Origin: Bostrychus sinensis
Taxonomy: Eukaryota > Chordata > Actinopteri > Gobiiformes > Eleotridae
DNA: 64,000 bases
Reading direction: 5' to 3'
Assembly: GCA_020698575.1 (NCBI GenBank)
Contig: CM036251.1
Coordinates: forward strand, 9,650,288 to 9,714,287
Below are positions 11,350-23,846 of this stretch, one piece after another; within the stretch, counting starts at the first letter, position 1, and each line of letters begins with the position of its first letter. The position numbers and the translations under genes were made by a program. The notes beneath the pieces were generated by a model that was given only the letters and a program-made list of their open reading frames with translations, ran no database searches and was not told the origin of the DNA.

Positions 11350-14300
11350 CCCGGTACTTTGTCTTCCATTTGTAACACAAATAAGTTCCTCCTCGCAGCT
11401 CCTAAACAGACGACCCTTCTCTGAGCTCCAGCTGGCTCCACATCAGACATGTCTCAGGACAAAGAGAGACTCCAGATTGTCCTGGTCAGGGGCAGCTACC
11501 GGGGGCACTGCTCAGTGGGACTCTTTCGCTCTAATGGTTGGCACTAATTACAGACTGACAGGCAACTTCATGAAAAGAAACTGTTGGCACAACGTGGACA
11601 GAGATTTTTCAAAGTTGACTGAGAAGGATACTACAAAAAATAAAGTGGAGCTTAAAAGGAAAGCTCAAAGACAACATTCAGACAACAATAAAAATAAGAC
11701 AGGAGCACAAAGTTGCAGCCCTATCATGTTACTACCATTTATTCAGTTGGATTTCAGTGCTTTTCCCACCACCTCTTTCCAGAGAACAAACAGAAAAAGT
11801 TGAGTTACCAAAATAGTAATTTAAGTACAGAGCCAGTGGTTTGATTGTTTTCTCATTTTTACGCACATTAAAATGTACCATAAACAATACTTTTTGAACA
11901 AACAGCAGCTAAGATACAAAGTGAAGCTGTAATTACCCATTGAGGTTTGGATAGTCAGTTAATACAGTAACTGTCAGCACAATCCTAGTTTGGAGAAGCA
12001 GACAGGAGCAATGCCACATTTTTAACCATTTTCTTCTGTAAAGGTTAGAGATTTTCTTCCGGCACCAGAAGGGGCAGGCACTGGCCAGCCAGACTAACTC
12101 TTTCCCCATTTTATACAAAATAGTTAGTCTGGTATCTCATGATTTGAGTTTCATTTCTATGGGTGGAACAATCACAGGTGGAGTAACCAATCAGAGAAAG
12201 AAAGGGTGTTGGACTAAGCAGCGCGCCGCTGACCTGTATCCAAAACATACAAGGCTGACTGTTGCCAATTTTGCCATAAAACACCACAATGCGCCATAAT
12301 ATTAGCAACTATCTACTTATTTCTGAACAGTAACAGCAGCAAAAGCCAGTTGTTTAAAGAGCTGCTGTAAAAGACGGTTTGTTTGAATGTAGGCATTATG
12401 TTGGATGTCAAAGGGACTTTACTGTTGTTAAAATGGCAACAAGACAAAAAACAAAAACTGAAACTGAATACTTAACAACAACACAGACTTCAGCAGAATC
12501 AACAGGTGACAAAGAAAAGCCCTAAATGCCATTAATCAGGTGAGAGAAGTTATTAAATTCACTCTGTATTAGCCTGGGGCCATCTTGGTTACTTCTGATA
12601 GGCGCGTATTTTGTAAGATACGTTGCAGATAAATGGCTGTGATAGGCTGTGTCCAAATCGACTGAGTGGAAACAGCTCGCTGCGGCTGAGGAACAAGACT
12701 CTCCTGCTTTCAAAAAAGAAGTAAGAGCTGGCCAAGCTATGCAGTCATTGTTGAGCTCCGTAGATTATAACCAGCAGCAATGATTAAGTGTATCGTATAG
12801 TGGTAGAGTTTCACTTACAAAACAGACAGATCTAAAGTTAGTAGCATTGTGTTTTTAGGGTACTGCTCACTTTAGCGATGCTCTGACAACTGCGGCTTCT
12901 TGATAACTGTGGGAATTAGCCAAGACATGAGCATGCACAAAGTACACAGAAAAATTATGAAAGCTAAAACCTCGGCAGTGAGAAGAAGTGGCTGGTTGCT
13001 CCAAGCTGCATGTTAAGCTCAGTTAGAAGAGCAGTATCAGGTGTCAGACCAGGAAACTCCACAAACCAGAGGGGCTTTGAAATGTGCACTGCAAAGCAAC
13101 ACTAAAGTACAAGACAGCAAAACATAAGACCTAAGCAAAAAGTGTACATGTAGATACCAAAGGAAATGTAATAAAAGCATAATTTATTCACAGTAGACAT
13201 AAACAATATATCAGGAGCTCTGCATCTTATTGTGTTGATTGGCAACATTTCAGTAAGATGACTGGGTATAAAAGGAGCATTTTATAAAGAAAGATTCACT
13301 ATTATCAGTATTGGATGTATTGGGTGATCATAATCTTCAGGATCTTCAAGCGACGCTGTAAAGCAGACATGATTCTGTAGCCTACTGGAAATCACTGTAT
13401 GGATCACATTTCCAAAAGTCATTCACTACATTTATATGCAGAGTGTACTCCGACTATGTTCATTCTTCGTTTTAACTCCGATTTCTCCAGAGAACTGGTC
13501 AAAACCCTCGTCTTGATCTGCATGCAGAGCACCTGAACCGGATCATAGGCTCAAGCCACTACCAGCAGCGTTAAAACTTTGTAGAGCTAATTGCTAATAA
13601 ACGGCTAATTTAATAATGTTTTTTAAAGTAATGCTTACTTTACTGAATTAAACTTATGTTAGAAAAACCATTCCTCACACGGTAAAAGCATCTCACGCAG
13701 CCTCATAAACATATAAAATACAGCACTCAAGCTTCCACTTTTAAACACGATGGACCAAAACAAAACACAAGCGGCGGAGGAACCATAATATGCATCTCTG
13801 CTGATCTAAAATGCATGAGTACATCTCTAAACACTAATGTTGTTCTGTCTAATGATGTTTCGACTGTTTAGTACTCAGTGCAGTTGGATGTCTACTGGAT
13901 GAACACTGCTATCTTCTTGGGGGCAATTGGATTTGTCTTTTTAAACATTTGGCTCTTTTGACCACAGAACAGTTCCATTTTGCCTTGGTCCACTTTTAAA
14001 TGAGCTTTGCCACACCAAGGAGACAGAGTTTAGCAACCATTTAAAGCGTATTTTACACATCTTTTTTCTGAGTGGAGCTTGTACTTTTCTATCTCCGAAA
14101 GCTTTTAGAAGAGTATAGCAGCACTGCAAAAAACTATACAGAAGGACAACAAAATGAGCTACTACAATGAGGGTGAAAAGAAAACTGCCACATGGTGATA
14201 TGATAAACACTTGCTATTATGTAATCATGTAATCATCTTTTATAATTACACAACGTGGCAGCCAGAGCCGAACTAGAATAATTTAACCGTCAAGCCACAA

Positions 14301-15210
14301 TGGTAAAAGAGCACTGCATCTCTTAGCAGTGCTGTCATATTGTCAATGATAAATAGCTTAACATAGAAAAAACATCATCTCCAGACCCAGATACCGTAGT
14401 AAGTGCTGTCTTCCTTTCCACCTGCTTCGCTGACACACACACACACACGCGCACACACACACAAAAGTCATGAGTTTGTTTTGATCTTTCATGCATCTTC
14501 ATCACGTGTGGGTGCAGGTGCTCCACTAGATTCAACCCGAGGGGGGGAATATTTGCTGGCACCAGTGAGAAATGTGCATGCCAGAGTAAATAGACTTTTC
14601 ATACATTCTTCATAACACGTACTTCCTATACTGTATCAAAGGCTTCACGTGCACATCCCCCAAAGAAATCAAAGGCAATGATCACTCACTTTGATCTCGC
14701 AGTATGCTGGCCCAGTATTTAACCCACATGTAAAATTAAAAGTATCTGATAACTAGATTTCTCATGCTCTCAACACCCAACCCTCACAACAACACAGCAA
14801 ACGGTCTGTTTTTATACAGAATTGAAGAAATGAACTGGACTAAACTTCTAGCTCTGAGTTCAGCATTAGATCATTGATCCTTGATCCTTGATCCAAGATC
14901 AATTGACCATTGATCTTGTTTTTTAATCCATCTTGGTTGCCTCTAGAACAGCACTGCACATTTTACAACCTTTAAAATCATTATTTAATAAAAAAGCATT
15001 TCCAATAAAATACTATTCCAAAAAATATTACTGATGCCATAAAGGAACAGGTAAAGAGACCAACACAGGGCAGCAGAGGGCAGATCTGTTTCGGTATTTT
15101 GAACAGAAACAGTGAAAAAGAGCTGTTGACTTCCTTAAAATTTTAGTTTGATGCCATTTTACTACAAAATGTAAAAGAGCTGTGAGGAATCAGTGGAAAT
15201 ACAGATGTAC
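11350..15210. other. No gene seen
   Basis: Mixed AT-rich sequence. Open frames up to 89 codons carry no recognisable domain, and there is no convincing exon with paired splice sites. It holds an AC repeat (14432) and short TTGATCC reiterations (14868-14910). Confidence 0.5.
14432..14463. repeat. (AC)n microsatellite
   Basis: A run of AC dinucleotides with a single GCGC interruption. Confidence 0.95.
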
Positions 15211-15214
15211 ACCT

Positions 15215-15522
15215 TTTTTTTATTAATGAATAATGCATTGGATTTATATAGCACCTTTCTAGACACCGAAAGCGCTTTACACTGCATTATTCATTCACTC
15301 CTCAGTCTCACTCGGTGGTGGTGAGCCACTTGCCCTGGGGCAGACTGACAGAAGCATGGCTGCCAATCTGTGCCTACACAGTCACACTATCTCAGTGTGT
15401 GTCAAGTGTCTCAAGTGTCTTGTGCCCAAGGACACAACAACAGTATGTAATGCCAGTAGCACGGCTCGAACTGCTAACTTTTGGTTTAGTGGGGGAACGT
15501 CTCTACCAACTGAGCTAAAACA
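15215..15522 (-). repeat. tRNA-derived SINE-like element
   Basis: Read on the minus strand, 15518-15465 contains an A-box-like TAGCTCAGTTGGTAGAG and a B-box-like GTTCGAGCC at tRNA-like spacing, followed by a body and a tail with ATTCATTAAT and A-rich sequence near 15215-15235. The body is shared with the split copy at about 10185-11100. It is a SINE-like retroposon, not a tRNA gene. Confidence 0.65.
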
Positions 15523-15944
15523 ATGTATCAGTGCTTCCTGGAGTGGGCAGGGGTTCATGGGAGAAGATGGAGAAACTCAGCGCCAGAGAATACAGGATTA
15601 CTCAAACAGGAATGAATGAACCAAAACACACCTCCAGGTATGTTTTTGATGAGTGAACAACATTATTAAGAATTTTAAAAAAGCATTGTCAATATTTATC
15701 TGTGTGTCCTTTTGCTTCCTCACAAAGTCAGGACTGGAATAGTCATTTTTGTACTTGGATAACTTGCTGCCAATAATTCACTGTTTACAAGACAAATATA
15801 CCAAGGTCTGTGGTTACTATATTGTTTCAATGCAATTATGACTGGCAAAAACTTGTTTCTACCGGCTGAACATTAAAACTTATTGGAATTCTTAAAAATA
15901 AAGACAACTATATATGACATTGTTTACTCGTTATCTTGGGTCGT

Positions 15945-16690
15945 GGGTGGCTGAAGCCTACCACAGCAACTATGGGCCTTAGGTGGGGTGCACCCGTGGA
16001 TGTACTATAGAACTGGATAATGAATGACATCACGACCACCGTTGTTTTCAATAGCCGTGCTCATTGGTGCGTGATGCAAAAAAGTTTTTTACTTCAGTGT
16101 TGCACGACCCATAGAGCAGGTGAACTGCGGCCCTCGTCATAAATCATGAAAAGTAATTTTTTAGCCAAATTAAAGATTTTGAAGAGGGAAAAAGTCCATG
16201 GTGTAAAAAATAGATAATACACGCTACAGAATCCGACCATGTTCTCAGCTGTGGGTGCCCTGTCAGGCCAACACCAGGCTTTTCTTTTTGCATTGCGCTC
16301 TATGGAAAAAATCCTTCCTGGGCTGCATGGGATTTTTCTGCTGCAGTTCCACGGAGCGACCACTAAGTAAATTGGTATCAGGAGAGAGGGGACGGTGCTC
16401 TGTCGAGGTCTTATTATACGTTCATGGGTGCACCCTGGACAGTGACCAGTTAGTTGCAGGGGTGACACTTAGAAACAAACTTAGAGACAACCATTCACTC
16501 TGACATTTGTTCACTAATTCTCAACACACGGTGTAAAGAAGGTGAAGTACCAGAAGAGAACGCACAGGTACAGTAACATGGAGAGGACATGCAGACTCCA
16601 CTCAGAGCAATCACAGTTGTCCGGTCTGAGGATCTAGCCCACAACCTCCTTGCTGAGAGGCAGCAGCGCTAAGCCACATATCACTCCTAT
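15945..16690 (-). repeat. Teleost SINE-type repeat (GGCGGGGTACACCCTGG family), interrupted
   Basis: Segments 15945-15992 and 16429-16690 resemble the copy at 26137-26380 (TATGGGCYTTAGGYGGGGT..., CACCCTGGACA..., GAGAGGACATGCAGACTCC). The right end, read on the minus strand, is tRNA-like (GTGGCTTAGCGCTGCTGCC..., GTTGTGGGCTAGATCC). The copy is split by an insertion at 15993-16428. Confidence 0.6.
15993..16428. mobile_element. Short TIR element with 4-bp TGCA duplication
   Basis: The left end CCCGTGGATGTACTATA and the reverse complement of the right end, CCCATGAACGTATAATA, are related. TGCA flanks both sides (15989-15992, 16429-16432), and the disrupted SINE reads through once it is removed. The superfamily is unclear. 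Confidence 0.55.
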
Positions 16691-17154
16691 TACAATATGT
16701 GATTAAAATGGAAAAACAGCAGCGTCAATTTAACTGAACACGGCTGCCATGTTGTGCTGTGGAGTTGCCAGTGCAGCAATCATTGCCCCATCAGAGCACA
16801 GCCACTGTTACTGTCACTCAAACCTTCCTCCTTCTTGTCGTCCCCTGTCTATGGCCTAGATCTGGTGGCCCCATGCCAATATCTGGGCAGGAGTCCCACC
16901 TGATATATCACAGAGATCCACAGACGAATCCCATAGGCACAGCTCGAGCAACAAACCTTTAAAAACAAGCTCCTCCCACCCGAATTAGGCTCACCATTCC
17001 TTCTTTTCAACATGTCCGCTTAGCACCATTCTCAGACGGACATGTCATCCAGGTCTCGTCCCATGCGGATCAGCGTCCGGGAGCTGCCACCGGACCGGAA
17101 TTAGCCCCGGTATGAAGCCAAAACTTGAGACAGGGATCTTTGTTTGCTTTGCCC

Positions 17155-17445
17155 ATTTTGATCGTGATCAAGTGGCACACAGAAAATGACAAGCACTTAC
17201 ACGAGGTTACACAGAAACAGCAGGGTCTAATTTTACAAATGGGATCACAGCCACCTTAAATACGATGCAATGGTTGTTTTTCGAGACGAGCAGACCAAAG
17301 CCAGTGGTGACTATACCAATCCAAATATATGCAAATGTGATCCAGATCAAGTCGCACACAAAATGACAAGCACTTACACACGCGTGAAGTTACACAGATA
17401 CAGCAGGGTTTAATTTTGCTAATGGGATCAAAGCCAGGGTGGGAC
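17155..17445. repeat. Diverged tandem duplication, about 181-bp period
   Basis: About 100 bases from 17155 (GATCAAGTGGCACACAGAAA..., GACAAGCACTTACAC..., CAGCAGGGTCTAATTTT...) recur in the same order from about 17338 with a few differences. There is no reading frame of note. Confidence 0.65.
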
Positions 17446-17984
17446 GTGTGTTTAGAGAGGGGAGAGGGGGTCGTGGTATGGGATAGGGACATAGAGAAGG
17501 GCACACGAGTTAAGGAAGTAATTGGAGATGAGCCCCATCTCAGTTGGCTCGCTCCAAAATAAGGTGACTCGGCGCATTTAATTTAAGCAGATTATTTGAG
17601 GAAAAACGGTCTTGCTGTGTCAGGACAGGTCAAGCTGTGGACGTGTGTTTACAAGCGGTAAACGGCGGGATGCATTTTCACCCCAATGCTGTGTAATGTT
17701 GTTAGTGTCTTTAGCAGTTTCACTACATGCTAAACGTTCAGAGGCTGCTGTTTCCTCTCTGCAGCAGCGCACTGTGAGGCAGGCGCTACTCTCTTCAATG
17801 CTAATGCAATCTGCCTCCTCATTACAAAATTAAAGCTTGAAATTATGGGGTGAATGATGATGGCAGTAATCAAAATTCAACTTTTTAATCAGTAGATAGG
17901 CCACTGTATTAAAGAGAGGGTCTAGTCTAATGTATAAATTAAATTACTTAGTCTATACAATGCACTTATTAATGGTGATAACAA

Positions 17985-18480
17985 AGAATGCCTTGATTTC
18001 CTTCTTTCAATATCTAGTCACAGGGGATCACAAAGTGTAATCTTTGTGCTGGTCCCAAGCACAAAGATTAAATAGAGAGAAGGGCATCCAGAGTACAACA
18101 AAGGGACCCCATGAGTGCACGCTAGGAGGCAGATGGTTTGCTGTGTCCCCCAGAGGAAAGCCAAAAGTAAATAAGATGTTTTTTATGGTCAATGTGTAAC
18201 ATAACTGAAAAAAATGTCACCTCTTAATGTCTTGATTTTCTTCTTTCATTACAAAATAGTAACAACAGTGTGTGAAAATAGTGTTTTGTAGTAGTAGGAC
18301 AAGGATTTAAAATAAATAAAAATAGACGTAATCTTCAATTGGTTTAACATTAACAATTTAACAATTTTTCTACATAAAATGGGAATCAAGAAGGGCATTT
18401 TGCATAAAACCGATGCCAAATCGGTATGCACTTAACAGAGGCAGATGATTTGCTGAGGTGACTTCAGAGGGAAAAAGATG
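17985..18480. repeat. Dispersed teleost repeat (GGGCATCC...GGCAGAT family), two adjacent copies
   Basis: 17985-18170 and 18225-18480 share the order CTTGATTTYCTTCTTTC, AGAAGGGCAT, AGGCAGATGRTTTGCTG and AAGCCAAAAG-like sequence. Related fragments occur at 27590-27745 and 35390-35515, and probably inverted at 24838-24925. Confidence 0.5.
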
Positions 18481-19202
18481 AAGTACAGAAAAAAATATCC
18501 ATCCAAAAAACAGATTAAACAGCAAAAATGTTACCAGAGATTCAAAAGTAAAATTTGAAAAGTGTTTTTTTTAGATATTGTAAAAATATTGGAAATCTCA
18601 ACACACTTACATGGTCATAGTAATATTGAAAAAGTACAAAAACATCTTTAAAAAACACACCCATTTGACTGTAGTATAAATATTATGAGCTTAATGAGAT
18701 AAAATGTTATTAGCAGAGTTTACCAACATTTTCCCAACACACGTAATGCATAATTTACTAACATTTACAGACAGCTCAGCACGATGTTCTCACTGTCTTT
18801 GATCAGCCACAACTGAAGCAGCAGACACATGTTAGCCTCCTCTGTGCACAACACTGAGGTTTGGATGAAGAACTGACAGAAAAAAAAAGAAAAAAAAAAG
18901 CCAGAGGTTTCATAAAAGGGAGCAAAGATAAGCTACATTTCACATTCGGGTGGAAACCAGTGAGTCACAATGACCTAGTTTAAAAGGCAAAACGGAGGAG
19001 AGCCTCAAACATGTGCAGAGTCAGGAGAAGCAATTATTAACAGTGGGAACACCACACCCACAATTCATCCATCTCATCTGCATTTTAGATGGATATACAC
19101 CAACAAGCTACAAGGAAAAGCAAATGGATGTATGCTTTGTATAGATGAATAATACAAATATAGAATGCAAAAAAAAAATGCCAATAGACAAACCATCTTG
19201 TA

Positions 19203-19605
19203 TAGAGGTCCACCAATATGGGTTTTTCTATGACCGATGCGGATTTAAAAAATTTAGAGTAGTAGACGGCCGATTAACACGATTTTTGGGAAGCCAATAT
19301 GTAGGGCCAATTTTTTAAATTTTCTTAAAGAAGTTAATATATAGCCATATGTTTTTGTAATACTTATTAAAACACAAACAAAGGTGTTAGAATTGGATAG
19401 TGAGAAAATCTTTTTATTGCCGTTTTGATAAAGCGTTTTTGGATGTTTCCTATGAACTGTAGCGTAAGCGTCAGACTGCTCCCAGATGGATGGGGAAGCT
19501 ACTTTAGTCACATGGTTGCCCGGACATGTGCCTGACCAAAAATCGGCATTAAAGGGTAAGAACTGGCTGAATCAAAAATCGGCCTGATATATCGGTCAAC
19601 CTCTA
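19203..19605. mobile_element. hAT-like MITE, TIR TAGAGGT...
   Basis: The ends TAGAGGTCCACCAATATGGG and ATATCGGTCAACCTCTA are inverted relatives. The flanks ATCTTGTA / ATCTTGAT match at 6 of 8 positions. The interior has AATATGGGTTTTTCTATGRCC and GGCCGAT words. A partial copy lies at 2670-2860 and a related element at 54731-55403. Confidence 0.7.
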
Positions 19606-20890
19606 ATCTTGATGGCCAGAAATATAAAAAAAATTAGATGTTGCATGAATTTATATGAAAGTACACCTATCAGGCTTAAGAATATACGCAGCACATACAC
19701 AACAAAGTGTGTGCATTAACGTCTTCAGCAGTTTTATGAACAGTTGCTCGTGTTGGATTGAAAGAGTTTATCTGAAAGTGGGGCTCAATGCCAATAAGGC
19801 GTTTTACCGTTTACTTGGGGCCCCTCTTGTTGAGTTAATAATGTGTGCAAGTAAAGAAAAAATGTATTCATAATAAAAACAAAGGTATAGTGTGTTAATC
19901 TTTACTTAGTGCACAAAATGTTTGAGAGCCTTGGCCCCTAAACCTAGCTTGCTTAGGGCCCCCAAATATATGGACACTGGTTGAATGACTTTTGATAAAT
20001 ACTGACCACTGCTGACTGGTAACACACCAAATGAGCTGCAGTTTTGGAGATGTTCTGAGCCAGCCGTCAAACTCGCTCAAATCCTTTTACTTGCCCATTC
20101 TTCCTGCTTCTAAAACATCAACTTTGAGGACAAAATGTTCACTCGCTGCCTAATATATCTCACACACACACAACAGGTGCCATGATGAAGACATAATCTA
20201 TGTTATTTACTTCACTTCAGAGGTCAAAGTGTTATTACCCATTTAAATCGCAGCACGGGTGTCTTGTAAACATGTAATAATAAGGTCAAGAAAGGTCAAT
20301 GCTATATCTTGAAAAGTAAAGATAGTGCCAGGCGTGTAACCCATGAAGCAGCTCAGATCCGCTGAGGTAAACAACAGCAACAACAGTATGTCCAACAGAT
20401 TTCAACGTGACACTATGGCGCTATTTTAGGACTTAGGGTGAGTCTAGGAGAGTTAAAGAGGTCAGAACGTGGCCAAAAGCAACCACCACACAGCACACTC
20501 ACACAGTAAAGGAAGCCAGCAGTGTTTTGACCTCATCACAGCAACGGCCAATCACAGAGCTCGAACGGTAACTCAAACAAATAGTTGTGAAGGTACATCA
20601 CGCAGCACTGCAGGAGTATCAGCCTGCCATATATGGGCCTGCAAACAGAACTGGGCAACTAAAAATGGGCAAAATACAGAGACATTTGAGAGCTGTCATA
20701 CTCACAAACATTATTTACATAGACCATTTTTATAAACAATGTCTTCTACTCTATGCCAACATAAGACGTGAAACAAGAATCATTCAGAGACATAACATAA
20801 GTTGCAATGTTTGGTGTCAAGTGAATTATTCGTTTATCTTTCTCTTCTTTCCATGAGAGGTCGCAGCTCGCTGGAGTCTATCCAGGCAAC

Positions 20891-22059
20891 TAGGGATGCA
20901 CGATAAGGAAAAAGCATGTGATATTTGATAATTATGCTGACAATGCGATTGCAATATTTTAAAATAGAGGCGTACTTTTCTGAGCATAATAAGTTAAGTC
21001 TTTGTATTTGTATTGTATAAGTCAAAGCAGCGAAAAAATCAAAACTTAACACAGACTAAACCAGGAATAACAGAAGGCTAAATTGTGACTAAATTAAGAA
21101 AATTACCACTAAAACTGGACTTTTAAACATTTTTATTTAGTCACAACTAGGGATGCACTGATACCGATACCAGTATCGGGTATCGGTACCGATACCATGT
21201 CCAAGTACTCGTACTCGTATTCATAAAAGTGGCCTGATACCAACAACCGATACCACTTTACAACGCTGTTACGTGACCTTCCTCTCTCAGCTGAGCAGTG
21301 AGAGAAATGTAGACACATTTCAAAGTCTATAACTGTATAAAGATAAAAGCAAAGCTGAGTGTACATTATGCTCAACCAGACATCCCAAATCATAGGTGAG
21401 TCCTAAAACTTAAGCAGTTGTCTTTTTGTCACCCTTTTGTTGTCCTAGTTGTCCCAAAAATGATACCAGCACAGAGTCTGAAGCAGTTGTTGTCTGATAA
21501 AATACAAGGAGATAAGGAGAACTGTTGCTAATTGTGTTAGCCGCTGTAGGTCCTGGCGAATCTCCACTGGTTATGTGCAGATGCTCAATCTGTCTTTAAA
21601 ATGTTGTTAGCGACTGAATAATGGAGAATCTAAGCTTTAAAATGAGGTATAACAGCAAAGTTTAGCCGTGGTTAGTTGTGTTCAAACCACTCTGTTGTAA
21701 AAATAACTTAGCATCGCAGAGGGGGATGAACGGCAAAAAGACGACTCAGTATGGGATGAACGAGATACAGCAGTGTAACTGTATAAACTATAAAGTTACC
21801 CCTATATAAGTACTCGTATAGGTACTCGGTATAGGCGAGTACTCAAATGGAAGTACTCGTACTCGTATCGGTTTGAAAAAAAGTGGTATCAGTGCATCCC
21901 TAGTCACAACACATTTCTGGTAGGATTTTGTTTTGTTTTTTTTTAAAGTCAGATGTAAGACCATAGCATTACTGTGATATATGTAGATTCTTGAGATATG
22001 GATATTGCGTTTGCTGATGTTGAAATAACTATAATTTTGCGATATATTGTGCAGCCCTA
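20891..22059. mobile_element. hAT-like MITE (TAGGGATGCACGATA / GTGCAGCCCTA) hosting another hAT
   Basis: It is related to 6932-7776 and in simple left-right order. The flanks CAGGCAAC (20883-20890) and CAAGCAAC (22060-22067) match at 7 of 8. A second element with its own 8-bp duplication occupies 21148-21902; removing it leaves about 0.4 kb. Confidence 0.8.
21148..21902. mobile_element. hAT-like element, TIR TAGGGATGCACTGATACC
   Basis: The termini TAGGGATGCACTGATACC and GGTATCAGTGCATCCCTA are near-perfect inverted repeats, flanked by exact GTCACAAC (21140-21147, 21903-21910). Both ends carry repeated GATACC / GTACTCGTA words. There is no transposase frame. Confidence 0.9.
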
Positions 22060-22562
22060 CAAGCAACTATGTGCCTTAGACTGGGTACATCCTGGTGTTT
22101 ACTGTGAGTGCTGTAAACACTTATCTGTCTGAAAATTAAATGTATAAATGTAGTATAAATGTTACTGCAGCTGTAGCGATATGGTTTTACAATATATTTT
22201 TTGTTACATTATGAACAGAACACAGCAGTCTTGCTCTTATAAACCTCTGATACATAGAGACTTGGGGTCACAGAGTCCACATGAGGCCAGTGTGTCGAAG
22301 GCGTGGATGTTTGCTCTCACCCAATTTGTTTAGGCCTGAAACACCAACGCAATCAATTCAATGAGCCGTACAATAGGGGCACCACTTGGTCGTTCAATCA
22401 ACACAGAGACACTAAAGGAAATACCGTCATGTCATCAGCTGTATATGAGGCTTGTTATGTTGTGAATGAGCTATAAAGACATTATGAGACGTTTACAATG
22501 GGCACATGTCTGTTTCTGTGCCTCATCTCCAGCTCATCCTTCCCAGTAGGAAGACGATGATA

Positions 22563-22568
22563 CTAGTG

Positions 22569-22603
<35 letters not shown>

Positions 22604-22604
22604 T
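22563..22604. repeat. (AGT)n microsatellite
   Basis: A near-pure run of about twelve AGT triplets. Confidence 0.95.
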
Positions 22605-22881
22605 TTTCCCACAGCCTCCATTGAGTTGTACAGCCGTGTGTTTGACACCATTAAATCACCAAACCCATTAAGTCAGTGAAATATGCTGAAAAGCTGAACT
22701 TTGCTTGGCCCTGTGAAGAGGAGACGTACTTTAAATCACACGCTTTGGCGAAAAGGACAAAGTTCAACAATATTTGGCTTTGTGCCCGAACTCATTAAGG
22801 TCAGTGTCGCAGTTAAAGGCTGTATTTGTTTGCATACCAATGAGCTATGGCACAGGCTATGAAAATAAAGCAGAGTTTAAA

Positions 22882-23254
22882 CAGTGGTGGGAAGTATACT
22901 TTTACTCATGTAATTTATGTACATTTGAAAGCATACTTTTATTCTTACATGAGTACATTTTGGAAGAATAAATATTACTCAGGTTTGTAGCAAAGCAGAT
23001 TGTAATTGTTGTAGTGATAGAAATGATAAGAGAGTAGTAAAAGCAGTAGTAGTAGCAATATCTCTAGCAGTAGTAGTAGTAGTAGAAGTAGCAGTACTCA
23101 TATGAACAGAAGTAGCTGCAGTCGTGGATATTGAAGTATCAGTAGTTGTTGTAGTAGCAGTAACAGTACGAGTGGTAATAGTTATATTTGTGGTAATAAC
23201 AGTTTAGTAGTGAAAGCAGTAGCATTGATAGCAGTACTTCTAGTAGCAGTAATA

Positions 23255-23287
<33 letters not shown>

Positions 23288-23838
23288 GTAATAGAAGAAG
23301 CAGCAGCAATAGTATTGGTAAAGTAGCAGTAGAAGAAATAGTAGTAGTAGTGGTAGTATTAGTAATAGTGGCAGCAGTAGTAGTGGTAGTAGTAGTAGCA
23401 GTAGTAGTAATGGTAGTAATAGTAGAGGTAGTGGTAATAGTAGTAGTAGTTACAGAAATAGTAGTACTAGTAGTAGTGGTAGTAGTGGTAGTAGTAGTAG
23501 TAGTAGTAGTAGTAGCAGTAGTAGTAATGGTAGTAATAGTAGAGGTAGCAGTATTAGTAGTTGTAGTAGTTGCAGAAATAGAAGCAGTAGTAGTAGTAGT
23601 AATAGAAGCGATAGAAGTAGCAGCTGCAGTAGTTTGGTAAAATAGCAGTAGCAGTAGTAGTAGAGGTAGAATGAGTAGCAGTGGAAGTATTAGTAAATAC
23701 ATTCTACTAAACTTTACACTCAGTACTTATTGTCTTTTAATCAAGCAATGCTATAATAATGTACTTCTACTTATAGGCCTTCTTGGTTAATAAGATTTTG
23801 TAGTAACAGTACTTGAGCACAGACTTCTTCCACAGCTG
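22882..23838. mobile_element. hAT-like element filled by a TAG/AGT triplet array
   Basis: The left end CAGTGGTGGGAAGTATACTT and the right end AGACTTCTTCCACAGCTG resemble the 6759-8108 family. The flanks AGTTTAAA (22874-22881) and ACTTTAAC (23839-23846) match at 6 of 8. The arms hold ACTTTTACTCATG / ACTTGAGC words. The centre is the triplet array. Confidence 0.65.
23020..23690. repeat. Degenerate (TAG)n array, about 670 bp
   Basis: TAG/AGT triplets are interrupted by single-base variants (CAG, TGG, AAT, GAA). The region gives long low-complexity open frames on both strands (poly-Thr/Leu, poly-Val) that are not genes. Confidence 0.95.
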
Positions 23839-23846
23839 ACTTTAAC

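Noticed and set aside
11276..11803. 175-residue plus-strand open frame
   Set aside because: It starts inside the GACTCG repeat and continues into unique sequence without any recognisable domain.
15465..15522. Possible tRNA gene on the minus strand
   Set aside because: A- and B-box-like words are present, but the sequence is continuous with a SINE body and lacks a convincing acceptor stem.
23139..23702. 187-residue Thr/Leu-rich minus-strand open frame and the Val-rich plus-strand frame
   Set aside because: Both are translations of the degenerate TAG triplet array, which has few stops in those frames.
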